DNA of 64,000 nucleotides from Enterobacter sp. BIGb0383. Lineage in GTDB: Bacteria > Pseudomonadota > Gammaproteobacteria > Enterobacterales > Enterobacteriaceae. Made by a program: the position numbers and the translations under genes. Each line of letters begins with the position of its first letter. Position 1 is the first letter of the stretch. Where the stretch lies: NCBI RefSeq assembly GCF_003751845.1, contig NZ_RJKQ01000002.1, positions 1,396,668 through 1,460,667 on the forward strand, read 5' to 3'. Under the pieces are notes generated by a model. The model did no database searches. It was not told the origin of the DNA and was given only the letters and a program-made list of their open reading frames with translations. Positions 48,595-57,467 of this stretch are shown here, in pieces.

Positions 48595-49419
48595 CTATTT
48601 CCCCAGCTTCGCCAGCATTTCCGGGCGCATAAATTTATGGATCACCAGCATAAACAGAATCGACGGCACCAGCAGGATCAGCGCAGTAATGGATGAGACC
48701 TGGTAGTTGCCCGACATACTGGCGTTATACAGCAGAATCGGCAGCGTGGTGACGTCCGGCGCACCGACAAAGAAGGTGCCGGTAAACTCATCCAGCGATT
48801 CCAGAAAGACAAAGATGCTGGCGGCCACTATTCCCGGCATCGCCTGTGGCAGTACGATGTGGAAAAAGGTGTAAACCGGTCCGGCACCCAGATTACGCGA
48901 GGCGCGCGCCAGCAGCGGGTCGACGGAGGAGAATGCGGCAACGCAGATCCAGATGGAGAACATCAGCCCGTGAACGCTGTGGACCAGCACCACGCCTGCG
49001 ATGGTGCCGTTCAGCCCCCATTGATAGAACAGACGGGCAATATTCATATACACCGTCAGGTTCGGAAAGGCCTGTGGGATCAGGAACAGCAGCATAAAGA
49101 AGACGCGAAACGGCATCGCTTTTCGCGACAGGGCGTAGCCCGCCGGGATCGAAATCAGCAGGCATACCACCACCACCAGCAGCGCGATCAGGATACTGGT
49201 CAACAGCGAGCCGGACACATCGCTATACGGGCTGAAGACCTGATACCAGTACTTCAGTCCCCACTGGCTCGGCAGCGTATTCGGGAAGAACCAGCTTTCG
49301 GCAACGGTCCAGATCAGCAGGTTGAGGATCGGTCCGAACAGCGCCAGCACCAGCAGGATCAGAAAGAGCGTCTGGAAAAACAGACTGGCCCGCAGGCGTT
49401 TGAAAATCGATACCGTCAT
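48595..49419 (-). CDS. ABC importer permease, AfuB/PotC-like (second)
   Basis: A 274-residue MetI-like permease with six membrane segments and the EAA loop ARASRNLGAGPVYTFFHIVLPQAMPGI. It overlaps the upstream permease by 4 bp, so the two form a heterodimer. Last gene of the operon ATPase-binding protein-permease-permease. The substrate is not readable from it. Family relatives carry iron, polyamines, 2-aminoethylphosphonate or sugar phosphates. Confidence 0.88.
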   Translation of the reverse strand: MTVSIFKRLRASLFFQTLFLILLVLALFGPILNLLIWTVAESWFFPNTLPSQWGLKYWYQVFSPYSDVSGSLLTSILIALLVVVVCLLISIPAGYALSRKAMPFRVFFMLLFLIPQAFPNLTVYMNIARLFYQWGLNGTIAGVVLVHSVHGLMFSIWICVAAFSSVDPLLARASRNLGAGPVYTFFHIVLPQAMPGIVAASIFVFLESLDEFTGTFFVGAPDVTTLPILLYNASMSGNYQVSSITALILLVPSILFMLVIHKFMRPEMLAKLGK

Positions 49420-50249
49420 GCCTGAGCTCCTTTCTGGCGCAGGCTGTGGCGCAGATAAAACCAGGAGAGCCCGGCGCAGATCAGGTAAGAGACAATCCCC
49501 ATCGCATTCGCCACGCCGTAATCGCCGTAGGAGTTAACGCGGAACGCCATATCCACGGTCATCATGGTCGGGGTGCCGGTGCCAATCATCATCGGCACCG
49601 ACAGCACCGACATCATGGTCACGGTCGACAGCACCAGCGCCACGCCCACCGTTGGCAGCACCTGGGGCAGAATAATATCAAACAGAATACGCACGCCGGA
49701 CGCGCCCAGATTCTTCGCCGCCAGGATTTGGGACTGATCGAGCGCGGCCATCGCGCCGGAGATAAGCAGCGTGGCAAAGGCCAGCTGTTTCCAGACGAAG
49801 GTAATAATAATCCCTGTCCAGCCCAGCCAGGAGACGGTATCCATCGGCGTCAGCAGGCCCGTTGCCACCAGGGCATTGTTCATCAGGCCGTTTTTTGCCA
49901 GGAAAGTGCGCATCATCTGCGCCGCGACAATAAAGGGAATAAACAGCGGCAGGCGGTATAAAAAGGCCAGCCAGCGGACAATGCCGCGATAGGGTGACAG
50001 CACAATCAGGGCCGAGAGCAGAATCGACAGGCAGGCCAGCAGCGCCACCGAGACCAGCACAATCACCACCGTAAACAGGATATCGGTGGAGTAAAGCTCA
50101 GCCATTTTACGGAAGTTGGCAAAGGTGAACCGTTGGCTATCGGTGGTAAAGGCCGATATCAGCGAAAACGCGAGCGGATATAAAAACAACACCGCCGTCA
50201 TCAGCGCGGCCGGCCCCACCAGCAGATAATATTTTATCGACAGACGCAT
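49416..50249 (-). CDS. ABC importer permease (first)
   Basis: A 277-residue MetI-like permease with six membrane segments and the EAA loop LAAKNLGASGVRILFDIILPQVLPTV. It is the partner of the permease at 48595-49419. It lies 70 bp after the binding protein gene, whose mRNA level may therefore differ. Confidence 0.88.
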   Translation of the reverse strand: MRLSIKYYLLVGPAALMTAVLFLYPLAFSLISAFTTDSQRFTFANFRKMAELYSTDILFTVVIVLVSVALLACLSILLSALIVLSPYRGIVRWLAFLYRLPLFIPFIVAAQMMRTFLAKNGLMNNALVATGLLTPMDTVSWLGWTGIIITFVWKQLAFATLLISGAMAALDQSQILAAKNLGASGVRILFDIILPQVLPTVGVALVLSTVTMMSVLSVPMMIGTGTPTMMTVDMAFRVNSYGDYGVANAMGIVSYLICAGLSWFYLRHSLRQKGAQA

Positions 50250-50319
50250 GGACTACCTGATTGAGTAAAAGACAGAAAACGCTCAGGCCAGCCAGCGGCT
50301 AGCCTGAGCAGACGAACAA

Positions 50320-51468
50320 TTAGTTGGAAACCTGACGCTCATAACCCTCTTTGATGTCATCAAAGTAAGGAGCGATTGGGAAACTTTTGCCGTATTTGGT
50401 CAGTGCTTCTGGCGAGATTTCAGCAAACAGTTTCTGCCAGCTTGCCGCATCAAGATGACCTTTCACCTGCTCCGCATCGATACCCGGATACCAGTTAAAC
50501 TGCTTCACAATCCCTTCCGCCTGCACTTCCGGGCTGGTTGCCAGCGCAATAAATTCGCGTGCCAGTTCTGGCTGAGCGGCCTTTGTCGGGGTGACGTAGT
50601 ACATCGGCTGGCCGGGCATCCCTGGCGCAATCAGCGTCAGCTTGATGGACGGCGGCAGCTTGCCCTGATCTTTCCAGCTATAGAACATATCAACCCAGAC
50701 CGGCCCCATCGCGATTTCACCGCGGCTAAGCATATCCAGGGTTCCGGCATTACCTGGCGTAAAGGTCACGTTGTTATTGAAGGCTTTCAGCTTCGTCCAG
50801 GCTTCACCCCAGTTTTTCTCCACGCCTTTATCGTAAGGCAGCGCAGAGAGGCGCTCCGCATCGGTGCCGTAAGCGTACATCCAGCCCACTACAAAGCTGA
50901 CGCCGGACATACCGTTCTTAATACCGTTGTAACCGAAGGCTTTTGGATTTTTCTCCGCCCACTTCACCAGCTCATCGTAAGAAGCCGGCGGCGTTTTCAT
51001 CAGATCGCTGTTCCAGGCAATCGCCGTCTGGCTGAGGAACATCGGCATCACATAGCCGTCAACGTTCACCCCAAGCGCATTTTTGGCGTTTTCAGAGGAG
51101 ACGAGCGAACCGGTTTTAATATCCTGGCGGTATTTCGCCAGCAGGCCTTTTTCGACCAGGTCGCCACCGGTTTTCTGGTGCACTACGGCCACGTCAATAT
51201 CCCAGGTTGCCGCGCCGCTCTCTTTCTGCGCCACCAGCTTTTCCATGATCTTATTGGACCCGGCATCGCCCGGTCCGGTCCCGATAACCTGTACTTTTAC
51301 GCCCGGATGCGCGGCTTCAAATTTCGGACCCAGCCAGGTTTTGACGTAGTCCGCCATATTCTGGTCACCGGCAGTGGCAACGTTTAAGACGGTTTCCGCC
51401 TGTGCCGCGTGAACGGCAAACCCCAGACACACAGAGGCCATAACGGCAGCTTTGGTTTTCGCAAACAT
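50320..51468 (-). CDS. ABC importer periplasmic substrate-binding protein
   Basis: A 382-residue extracellular solute-binding protein (SBP_bac family, type related to PotD, AfuA and PhnS). The signal peptide is about 1-24 (ends VHAAQA). The mature part has ATAGDQNMADYVKTWLGPKFE, VDGYVMPMFLSQTAIAWNSD and PVWVDMFYSWKDQGKLPP. It lacks the paired tyrosines typical of ferric-binding FbpA. With the neighbouring phosphatase-type genes, a phosphorylated organic substrate is more likely than iron; this is inference. Confidence 0.87.
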   Translation of the reverse strand: MFAKTKAAVMASVCLGFAVHAAQAETVLNVATAGDQNMADYVKTWLGPKFEAAHPGVKVQVIGTGPGDAGSNKIMEKLVAQKESGAATWDIDVAVVHQKTGGDLVEKGLLAKYRQDIKTGSLVSSENAKNALGVNVDGYVMPMFLSQTAIAWNSDLMKTPPASYDELVKWAEKNPKAFGYNGIKNGMSGVSFVVGWMYAYGTDAERLSALPYDKGVEKNWGEAWTKLKAFNNNVTFTPGNAGTLDMLSRGEIAMGPVWVDMFYSWKDQGKLPPSIKLTLIAPGMPGQPMYYVTPTKAAQPELAREFIALATSPEVQAEGIVKQFNWYPGIDAEQVKGHLDAASWQKLFAEISPEALTKYGKSFPIAPYFDDIKEGYERQVSN

Positions 51469-51500
51469 GATTATCCCCAGGATTAAGTAAGGTGATGTCG

Positions 51501-52514
51501 TTACAAGGAAGCAGCAAAAATATGCAGCGCGGGCGTCGGCACGTGCAGCCTGACCGGCGCATTCACCGGCCAGCTACGAACGGAGTCGGCCAGCAGTGTC
51601 TGGTCATTGCAGCGCACGCTGTGTCGGTACTGGTGGCCCAGGAACGCGCTCTGCTCAACCACGCCATCCAGCAGCAGCCCTTCCGACGCACAGGCGTCGG
51701 AGGCGCTATGAATGGCGACGTCGGAACTACGGAAATAGATAACTTTATCTTTTTCCAGACTCGTCGCCTGATGCGCGACCAGTCCGGCACTGTGAAGACG
51801 GTTTTCCGCCCCCATAAAATCGGCAATAAACGGCGTCGCCGGGCGGTGATAAATCGCCTCCGGCGTGCCCAGCTGTTCGATATGTCCCTGATGCATTACG
51901 GCGATGCGATCGGCCATCACCAGCGCTTCCTGCTGGTCGTGGGTGACGATAAGCGAGGTGAAACCGAGCTTTTTCTGCAGGGATTTGATTTCATGGCGCA
52001 CGTTCAGCCTGACTTTGGCGTCGAGGTTGGAAAGCGGCTCATCAAGTACCAGCACATCCGGCTCGATAGCCAGAGCTCTGGCCAGCGCAACACGCTGACG
52101 CTGGCCGCCGGACAGTGCGGTAACCTTAATATCAGCAAGGCCACCCAGATTGACGATCTCTAATAATTCCGCGACCCGTTTAGCAATGGCGGGCTTATTC
52201 CATTTACGCACCTTCAGGCCGTAGCCAATATTCTGTGCCACCGTAAAGTGGGGCCACAGCGCATAACTCTGAAATACCATCGTGATATTTCGCTGCTCCG
52301 GCGCACAAGTGGTGATATTCCGTCCGTCAATAGCAATAGAACCGGAACGCACCGGGATAAAACCGCATAATGCATTGAGAAGCGTGGTTTTTCCGCAGCC
52401 GGATGGTCCCAGCAGGGCGATCATTTCCCCTTTATTGACCGCTAAATCGATATCGTGAAGCACCACGTTATCGCCATAGCTGATTTTTAACTGCTGGATC
52501 TGTAAATAACTCAT
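51501..52514 (-). CDS. ABC importer ATPase
   Basis: A 337-residue PotA/AfuC-type ATPase. Walker A is GPSGCGKTT, the signature is LSGGQRQRVALARAL, Walker B is VLVLDEPLSNLD, and a C-terminal OB-fold (TOBE) regulatory domain follows (about 240-337). I chose ATG 52514; a GTG at 52535 would add seven residues, and neither has a strong ribosome-binding site. First gene of the importer operon, divergent from the MBL gene across a 163 bp region with two palindromes. Confidence 0.9.
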   Translation of the reverse strand: MSYLQIQQLKISYGDNVVLHDIDLAVNKGEMIALLGPSGCGKTTLLNALCGFIPVRSGSIAIDGRNITTCAPEQRNITMVFQSYALWPHFTVAQNIGYGLKVRKWNKPAIAKRVAELLEIVNLGGLADIKVTALSGGQRQRVALARALAIEPDVLVLDEPLSNLDAKVRLNVRHEIKSLQKKLGFTSLIVTHDQQEALVMADRIAVMHQGHIEQLGTPEAIYHRPATPFIADFMGAENRLHSAGLVAHQATSLEKDKVIYFRSSDVAIHSASDACASEGLLLDGVVEQSAFLGHQYRHSVRCNDQTLLADSVRSWPVNAPVRLHVPTPALHIFAASL

Positions 52515-52557
52515 CTGCGGCACCCGAATCTTCACTGTTGGGCTACATTTTTAAAGT

Positions 52558-52575
52558 GATGAACACGTGTTCATC
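52558..52575. promoter_or_regulatory. Putative LacI-type operator 1
   Basis: GATGAACACGTGTTCATC is a perfect 18 bp palindrome centred on CpG, the form typical of LacI/GalR operators. It lies in the divergent promoter between the importer operon and the MBL-lacI-IMPase genes. Confidence 0.7.
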
Positions 52576-52589
52576 CTGCTGTAAAAAAA

Positions 52590-52603
52590 ATGCAACGTTG
52601 CAT
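52590..52603. promoter_or_regulatory. Putative LacI-type operator 2
   Basis: ATGCAACGTTGCAT is a perfect 14 bp palindrome centred on CpG, 30 bp centre-to-centre from operator 1 (about three helical turns). It is the better match to the classical LacI-family core. Confidence 0.72.
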
Positions 52604-52677
52604 CGACATTATGTGAGCCTACTTTGTCGGGTATTTGTGACAATTTGATTAAGTCAGCGATAATTTTGGTGACACAA

Positions 52678-53448
52678 ATGAAAATCGATGTGCTGGGCTG
52701 CGGTAGCGCGTTCTCTTTACGGCAAAATACCTCGGCGATACGAATTAGCGACGATGAAAATAACCAGTGGTTAATCGACTGTGGGCCGACGATCCCGCGT
52801 GCGCTCTGGCAGCGTCGGCTGGATGTCAACGCCATTGACGCTGTCTACTTTACCCACGTTCACCCGGATCACTGTACTGGCCTGACCGCTCTGCTGAACC
52901 AGTGGAAAAGCTTTGGTCGCAGCAAGCCGCTGACCATCTACTCCCAGCCGGAACAGCGCCCGGTACTGATGCAGCTCGCATCGCTTGCCAACTGGCCAGA
53001 CATCGACCTGTGCTTTGCCATCGACTGGCAGGATACGCAGGACGCCTGGACATGGTGCGGCTGGCAGATCCAGACCGCACTGTCGCAGCATGAGATCCCT
53101 AACCGTGCGATACGTATTACTCAGGGCGAACAGAGCCTGTTTTACAGCGGCGATGGTCGCCCGACCCCGGCCTCTGTGGCGCTCATGCATAACGCCAGCC
53201 TGGCCTTCCAGGAGTGTGCCTCCCTGGAGCCGCTGGCGAATGATGCCTCTCACGGTGATTTCCCCGGCTGCCTGGCGCTGTTTAACCAGCTCGCGCTTCC
53301 GGCGCTTGGGCTGTATCACTGCTATGATGCGGCAATCCCTTCTCTCGAAAATGCCTGCCTGGCCCACGCCGGTCTGTTTGTCAGCAAGGACGGGCTGCAA
53401 TGCGATCTAAGCCTGACAAATCCGGTCACGGGAGTAAGCGCATTTTGA
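52678..53448 (+). CDS. Metallo-beta-lactamase-fold hydrolase, PhnP-like
   Basis: A 256-residue MBL-fold protein starting LGCGSAFSLRQNTSAI. The metal motif is HVHPDH (His60, His62, Asp64, His65). Later metal ligands are likely in SGDGRPTP and NDASHGDF. The layout, with a short N-terminal GCG segment and no lactamase features, is that of the phosphodiesterase branch that includes PhnP, which opens a ribosyl 1,2-cyclic phosphate. First gene of a three-gene operon divergent from the importer. The start at 52678 has only a weak ribosome-binding site. Confidence 0.8.
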   Translation: MKIDVLGCGSAFSLRQNTSAIRISDDENNQWLIDCGPTIPRALWQRRLDVNAIDAVYFTHVHPDHCTGLTALLNQWKSFGRSKPLTIYSQPEQRPVLMQLASLANWPDIDLCFAIDWQDTQDAWTWCGWQIQTALSQHEIPNRAIRITQGEQSLFYSGDGRPTPASVALMHNASLAFQECASLEPLANDASHGDFPGCLALFNQLALPALGLYHCYDAAIPSLENACLAHAGLFVSKDGLQCDLSLTNPVTGVSAF

Positions 53449-54470
53449 CCCCGCCACTGCGTAAACAGACGGTCACGGCTCAGGACGTCGCCACCCGCGC
53501 AGGCGTCTCGCGCGCCGTGGTGTCCCGGGCATTAAGCAATAACGGCAGCATATCTCCGGCGACCCGGGAAAAGGTATTAAAAGCCGCGCAGGATCTGGGC
53601 TACCAGGTCAATTTTCTGGCACAGGGACTTAACCGCCAGCGCAGCCATCTGATCGGGGTGATCGTCGCCCGCATCGGCGATCCCTTTCGCAGCGCGCTGC
53701 TTGATGGACTGCTGAAGGAGATCCAGCGTCGGGGATACCAGGCGCTGGTGACGGAGATTACCGGCGAAGAGGATCTGGCTCAGACCCTGCGCCGCTTTAC
53801 TCAGTTTCGCGTTTCCGGCGTTATCGTCACCTCCGGCAAACCCCCGGCGGCGATTGTGAACGAGTGCGTCCAGCACCAAATCCCCGTTGTCGGCATTAAC
53901 CGCCAGCCGGATATTCCGTTTGTCGATTTTATCTGCTCCGACAACCAGACCGGTGCAGATCTGGCGGCGGAACAGCTTCTGCGTGTGGGCTGCCGTCGCT
54001 TTGGCTGGCTGAATAATCGGGATTCCACCTGGGCCGGTCTGATGCGCGGCGAGGCGTTTCAGGCCGCGTTGTGCGGCGCCGGAGTCGATACCGACCGCGA
54101 CCTGCATCATCGGGTAGCGGAACAGGAAGGCTACGAAGGCGGGCGACAGGCCGCGCTTGTCTCACCTCCCGGTGACGCGCTGGAGGGCATTTTCTGCGCC
54201 AACGCCCAGCTGGCCTGCGGTTTTCTTGACGGGATGCGCCAGCAGGGAAAAGAGGCCCCGGACGACTTTCACCTGATCGGTTTTGACAATACGCCGACCA
54301 CGGCCCAGCACAGCTACCAGCTCACCACCCTGGATCAGGATATCGCGGAGATTTCCCGTCTGGCGCTGATCCGGGTACTGGATCGGGCCATGCACCCGCA
54401 GCAGCCTTCGGTCACGGAATGGGTTAAGGTGTCATTAATCCATCGCCGGACGTCACCGCAAATACGCTAA
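53400..54470 (+). CDS. LacI-family transcriptional regulator
   Basis: A 356-residue LacI/GalR regulator. After a basic N-terminal extension (about 22 residues) comes the helix-turn-helix VTAQDVATRAGVSRAVVSRALSNNG, the hinge, and a periplasmic-binding-protein-like sensor domain (LIGVIVARIGDPFRSALLDGL). The start lies 49 bp inside the MBL gene with AAGGA upstream. It probably controls the importer and its own operon through the two palindromes at 52558-52603. Confidence 0.9.
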   Translation: MRSKPDKSGHGSKRILTPPLRKQTVTAQDVATRAGVSRAVVSRALSNNGSISPATREKVLKAAQDLGYQVNFLAQGLNRQRSHLIGVIVARIGDPFRSALLDGLLKEIQRRGYQALVTEITGEEDLAQTLRRFTQFRVSGVIVTSGKPPAAIVNECVQHQIPVVGINRQPDIPFVDFICSDNQTGADLAAEQLLRVGCRRFGWLNNRDSTWAGLMRGEAFQAALCGAGVDTDRDLHHRVAEQEGYEGGRQAALVSPPGDALEGIFCANAQLACGFLDGMRQQGKEAPDDFHLIGFDNTPTTAQHSYQLTTLDQDIAEISRLALIRVLDRAMHPQQPSVTEWVKVSLIHRRTSPQIR

Positions 54471-54480
54471 GGAACAGACC

Positions 54481-55242
54481 ATGACAGCAGAACAACAGCG
54501 CGCCCTGTGCGAGCTTATCCGCAGGCTTGGCGCAGAGGCGCAGCGTCTGCGCGATAACGGACTGCGCATCGATCAGAAAGCGCGCCAGGATTTTGTCTCA
54601 GAAGCCGATCTGTACGTTGAGCAGGAGCTTAAAGTCTGGCTGCGTACCCATCGGCCGCAGGACGGTTTTCTCGGGGAAGAGAGCGGCCTGACGCAGGGTG
54701 AAGAAGGCGTCTGGGTGATCGATCCCATCGACGGCACCAGTAATTTTATTCTGGGGATGGACTACTGGTGTATCTCCGTCGCCTACGTTCGACAGAATCG
54801 AATTGAACTGGGTATTATTTTCGCCCCGGATCGCGACGAGTTCTTTTTTGCCGCAGCCGGTCAGGGTACCTGGCTAAACGACCAGCGGCTAATCGTCAAA
54901 GAGCCCTCCCCCGATGCGGTGGTGATTGGCCTGGGTCGCTCCAGCCGCACGTCGGCGCACAGCTATGTCCAGACCCTTGAGGCGCTGCTGGATAAAGGGA
55001 TTGAGTATCGCCGATTCGGCGCGGGTGCGCTGATGCTGGCCCACGTTGCGGCGGGCCAGGTTCACGGCTACTACGAGGCGCATTTAAACTGCTGGGATGC
55101 CCTTGCCGGGCTGCTGCTGATCGCCGAGGCCGGAGGCGTACATAACCTGTCCCACGCCGATGCGAATCTGCTGCAGGGAAATCCGGTATGGGCGGCATGT
55201 CCTGAGGTGCAGCAGCGACTAACGCCGCTGCTGCTGGGGTAG
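54481..55242 (+). CDS. Inositol monophosphatase family phosphatase
   Basis: A 253-residue Mg-dependent sugar-phosphate phosphatase. Metal ligands are in GEES (Glu66), the DPIDGTSNF motif (Asp81, Asp84) and the C-terminal WDALAGLLL. The start follows AAGGA. As the third gene after an MBL hydrolase and a LacI regulator, it likely removes phosphate from a monophosphate released by the MBL enzyme. Agrobacterium AccF/AccG process an imported phosphodiester (agrocinopine) in a similar two-step way. The analogy is inference. Confidence 0.9.
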   Translation: MTAEQQRALCELIRRLGAEAQRLRDNGLRIDQKARQDFVSEADLYVEQELKVWLRTHRPQDGFLGEESGLTQGEEGVWVIDPIDGTSNFILGMDYWCISVAYVRQNRIELGIIFAPDRDEFFFAAAGQGTWLNDQRLIVKEPSPDAVVIGLGRSSRTSAHSYVQTLEALLDKGIEYRRFGAGALMLAHVAAGQVHGYYEAHLNCWDALAGLLLIAEAGGVHNLSHADANLLQGNPVWAACPEVQQRLTPLLLG

Positions 55243-55244
55243 CC

Positions 55245-56369
55245 TTACTCTTCGTCGAAGAACCAGTAGCCCTGGTTAATCAGCCCGGTCAGTTCGGCGA
55301 CGAACGCCGGGTTGTTAAGCGCTTCGCCAAGCTGTTCCGGGGCAACTTCGGTAAAACGACACAGCACGTCCATCGCCTGCGCATCGACAGTGTCATGACG
55401 CTCGCTGTGGATAAAGAAGCTACCGCCAATCTCCAGTACCCGCAGGCCGCTCAGGCGATTCAGCATCTCACCGGCCTGCAGCGCATCAACCACTTCGTCT
55501 GTCGTATACGGCGGTTCAACCGGGGCAATATCCAGCTCGTGACGCGGCGTCGTCACAAAACGGCCAAACCACTGCTTAAAATCTTCCGGCTGTTTGATCA
55601 TGTCGATCATCATGCTGCGCAGACGATCGAGTTCATACTCTTCAACCCGGCCCGGATGTTCGCGGCTGGTTAAATCCGGATCGCTGTAGTGCTCGCCGCC
55701 GAGATCGTTTTCCAGCGCATAGTCGGCGAAGCTACTGATCAGATCCCGACCGTTCGGACCACGGAAACCCACCGAGTAGTTGAGGGCCGTCTCATGGGTA
55801 AAGCCGTCGTGCGGGAATCCTGGCGGAATATAGAGAATATCGCCCGGCTCCAGGTCTTCATCGATAATCGGCGGGAAGGGATCGACATGCAGCAGCGCCG
55901 GATGCGGACAGAACTGACGCATCGGCAGCTTGTCGCCTACGCGCCAGCGACGGCTGCCCATCCCCTGAATAATAAACACGTCGTACTGATCGATATGCGG
56001 ACCCACGCCGCCGCCCGGCACCGAGAAGGAGATCATCAGATCGTCCAGACGCCAGTCCGGCAGCGCGCGGAACGGACGCACCAGCTCCGCAGAAGGCGCG
56101 TGCCAGTGGTTTACCGCCTGGGCCAGCAGCGACCAGCCGGTCTCGCCCAGCCCGTCGAAGTCGGTGAAGGGACCATTGCTGGCCTGCCACTGACCGTCTT
56201 TATGACTGACCAGACGGCTGTCGACTTCGGCCTCCATCGCCAGACCCGCCAGCTCATCCGGCGTGATCGGGTCAACAAAGCCGGGGAAGGCATTTTTTAA
56301 TACAACTGGCTGTTTTTGCCAGTATTTTTCTAAAAATTCGGGCCAGTTAATGCTGAGCTGATACGCCAT
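55245..56369 (-). CDS. RoxA (YcfD)-like JmjC ribosomal protein hydroxylase
   Basis: A 374-residue cupin-like 2-oxoglutarate/Fe(II) oxygenase, close to E. coli RoxA (373), which hydroxylates Arg81 of ribosomal protein L16. The iron ligands His125, Asp127 and His187 (GPHIDQYD, PPGFPHDG) have the same numbering as E. coli YcfD. I chose the ATG at 56369 (MAYQLSINWPEFLEKYWQ) over an upstream start at 56402. E. coli roxA lies near phoQ, so this is either a second copy or a relocated gene. Confidence 0.9.
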   Translation of the reverse strand: MAYQLSINWPEFLEKYWQKQPVVLKNAFPGFVDPITPDELAGLAMEAEVDSRLVSHKDGQWQASNGPFTDFDGLGETGWSLLAQAVNHWHAPSAELVRPFRALPDWRLDDLMISFSVPGGGVGPHIDQYDVFIIQGMGSRRWRVGDKLPMRQFCPHPALLHVDPFPPIIDEDLEPGDILYIPPGFPHDGFTHETALNYSVGFRGPNGRDLISSFADYALENDLGGEHYSDPDLTSREHPGRVEEYELDRLRSMMIDMIKQPEDFKQWFGRFVTTPRHELDIAPVEPPYTTDEVVDALQAGEMLNRLSGLRVLEIGGSFFIHSERHDTVDAQAMDVLCRFTEVAPEQLGEALNNPAFVAELTGLINQGYWFFDEE

Positions 56370-56471
56370 GGATTCACACCAGTGAGAAGACAAAACGGGC
56401 ATGATTATAAAGAGGTGCGGGGTGACTCTGCTTTGTCATGGGTCAAGGGCAGGTATTCTCTTCGGAGATCG

Positions 56472-56941
56472 TTAGCGGCGAGAGGCAGCTTTTGCTTCGT
56501 CGAGTAAGGTCAGCCAGTCAGCGGGAGGATGGCCCTTGTCCAGCATTTTACCGAACACAGCATAGGCGTCGGTTTTACTGTTATAAGTTTGGAGAGTATT
56601 AGCATCGTTCATCCATCCCAGAACAATGACCTTTTCTTTCTCGCTGTAGCGGAAAAAAGCCGATACCGGCCCGCGCCAAATTTTGCCCGGGACCAGTCTT
56701 TCTTTTTCCCGCACCCAAGGGTCGTGCCATGACGAAACGAGGGCGATGCGGGATCCACCGCGATTTAGGATTCCATGACCTTATGGACGACGGCCAGCAG
56801 CTTAGTCAGCGCTTTTTTTTGATAGCCTTCAGGATCCTTCCTTTTTAACGCCTCGACATCATTGACCAGTGCGTTATAAGTATCCAGAAAGCAAGGGTGC
56901 GCATAGAGCGTCCACCCATTGATCGTTCCCGGAAATTACAT
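56472..56941 (-). pseudogene. yhaV: Inactivated YhaV toxin gene
   Basis: The whole YhaV frame can be followed from its ATG at 56941, which overlaps the prlF stop (TAATG) as in E. coli. Three lesions break it. Codon 2 is TAA (ATG-TAA-TTT-CCG); a second TAA follows KVMES, where E. coli reads KVIEEH; and a T run is one base short in RLFFRYSEK, shifting the frame. The last 80 codons remain as an open frame (56714-56472). YhaV is a RelE-superfamily translation-dependent RNase. Confidence 0.88.
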
Positions 56942-57276
56942 TATTCGTCGTCGCTAATCTCATCATCAATGTTCACGTCCATACCCGCGGCCAGGTCGCG
57001 ACCACGGGACATGTCGAATGGGCGAACATTCTGCGGATTGCGCTGAATATCCGTATCAAGAAATTGCAGAAATGCATTCATAGCAGGATCCTCCTGTTCG
57101 TCCTCAAGACGACTGAGCAATACCTTGCCCCCCGGCAGGATCTCGTACTGAATATGATCCTTACCCGGTTCCAGATTCAGGGCTTCACGTACCGACGTCG
57201 GAAGAGTCGTCTGGCCACGACTAGTCACCTTCGAATCCACCATCAGGGCCGTATCATAACGAGCAAAAGCCGGCAT
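56941..57276 (-). CDS. prlF: PrlF (SohA) antitoxin
   Basis: A 111-residue AbrB/SpoVT-type swapped-hairpin protein, the same length as E. coli PrlF. It has the DNA-binding region SKVTSRGQTTLPTSVREALNL and the acidic C-terminus ending DIDDEISDDE-like (VNIDDEISDDE). It neutralises YhaV and autoregulates the operon. Here the frame is intact while the toxin is dead. The start has an AGGTGA ribosome-binding site. The locus is far from its E. coli position, pointing to transfer. Confidence 0.93.
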   Translation of the reverse strand: MPAFARYDTALMVDSKVTSRGQTTLPTSVREALNLEPGKDHIQYEILPGGKVLLSRLEDEQEDPAMNAFLQFLDTDIQRNPQNVRPFDMSRGRDLAAGMDVNIDDEISDDE

Positions 57277-57467
57277 ATATCACCTGGTCTTAGCCATTAA
57301 AAAAACAGACATCTTGTGGCTAATTATAATGGCGAGCAATAATAATGCAATTGCATCACATCGCATTTTGGCGCACGAAAAATTAATAATTTTTTTTGTA
57401 AATAGCATCTCATCATTATGAAAATGGTTATTTTATGAGTGAATCAGTCTTCATCTTGACATTTATT

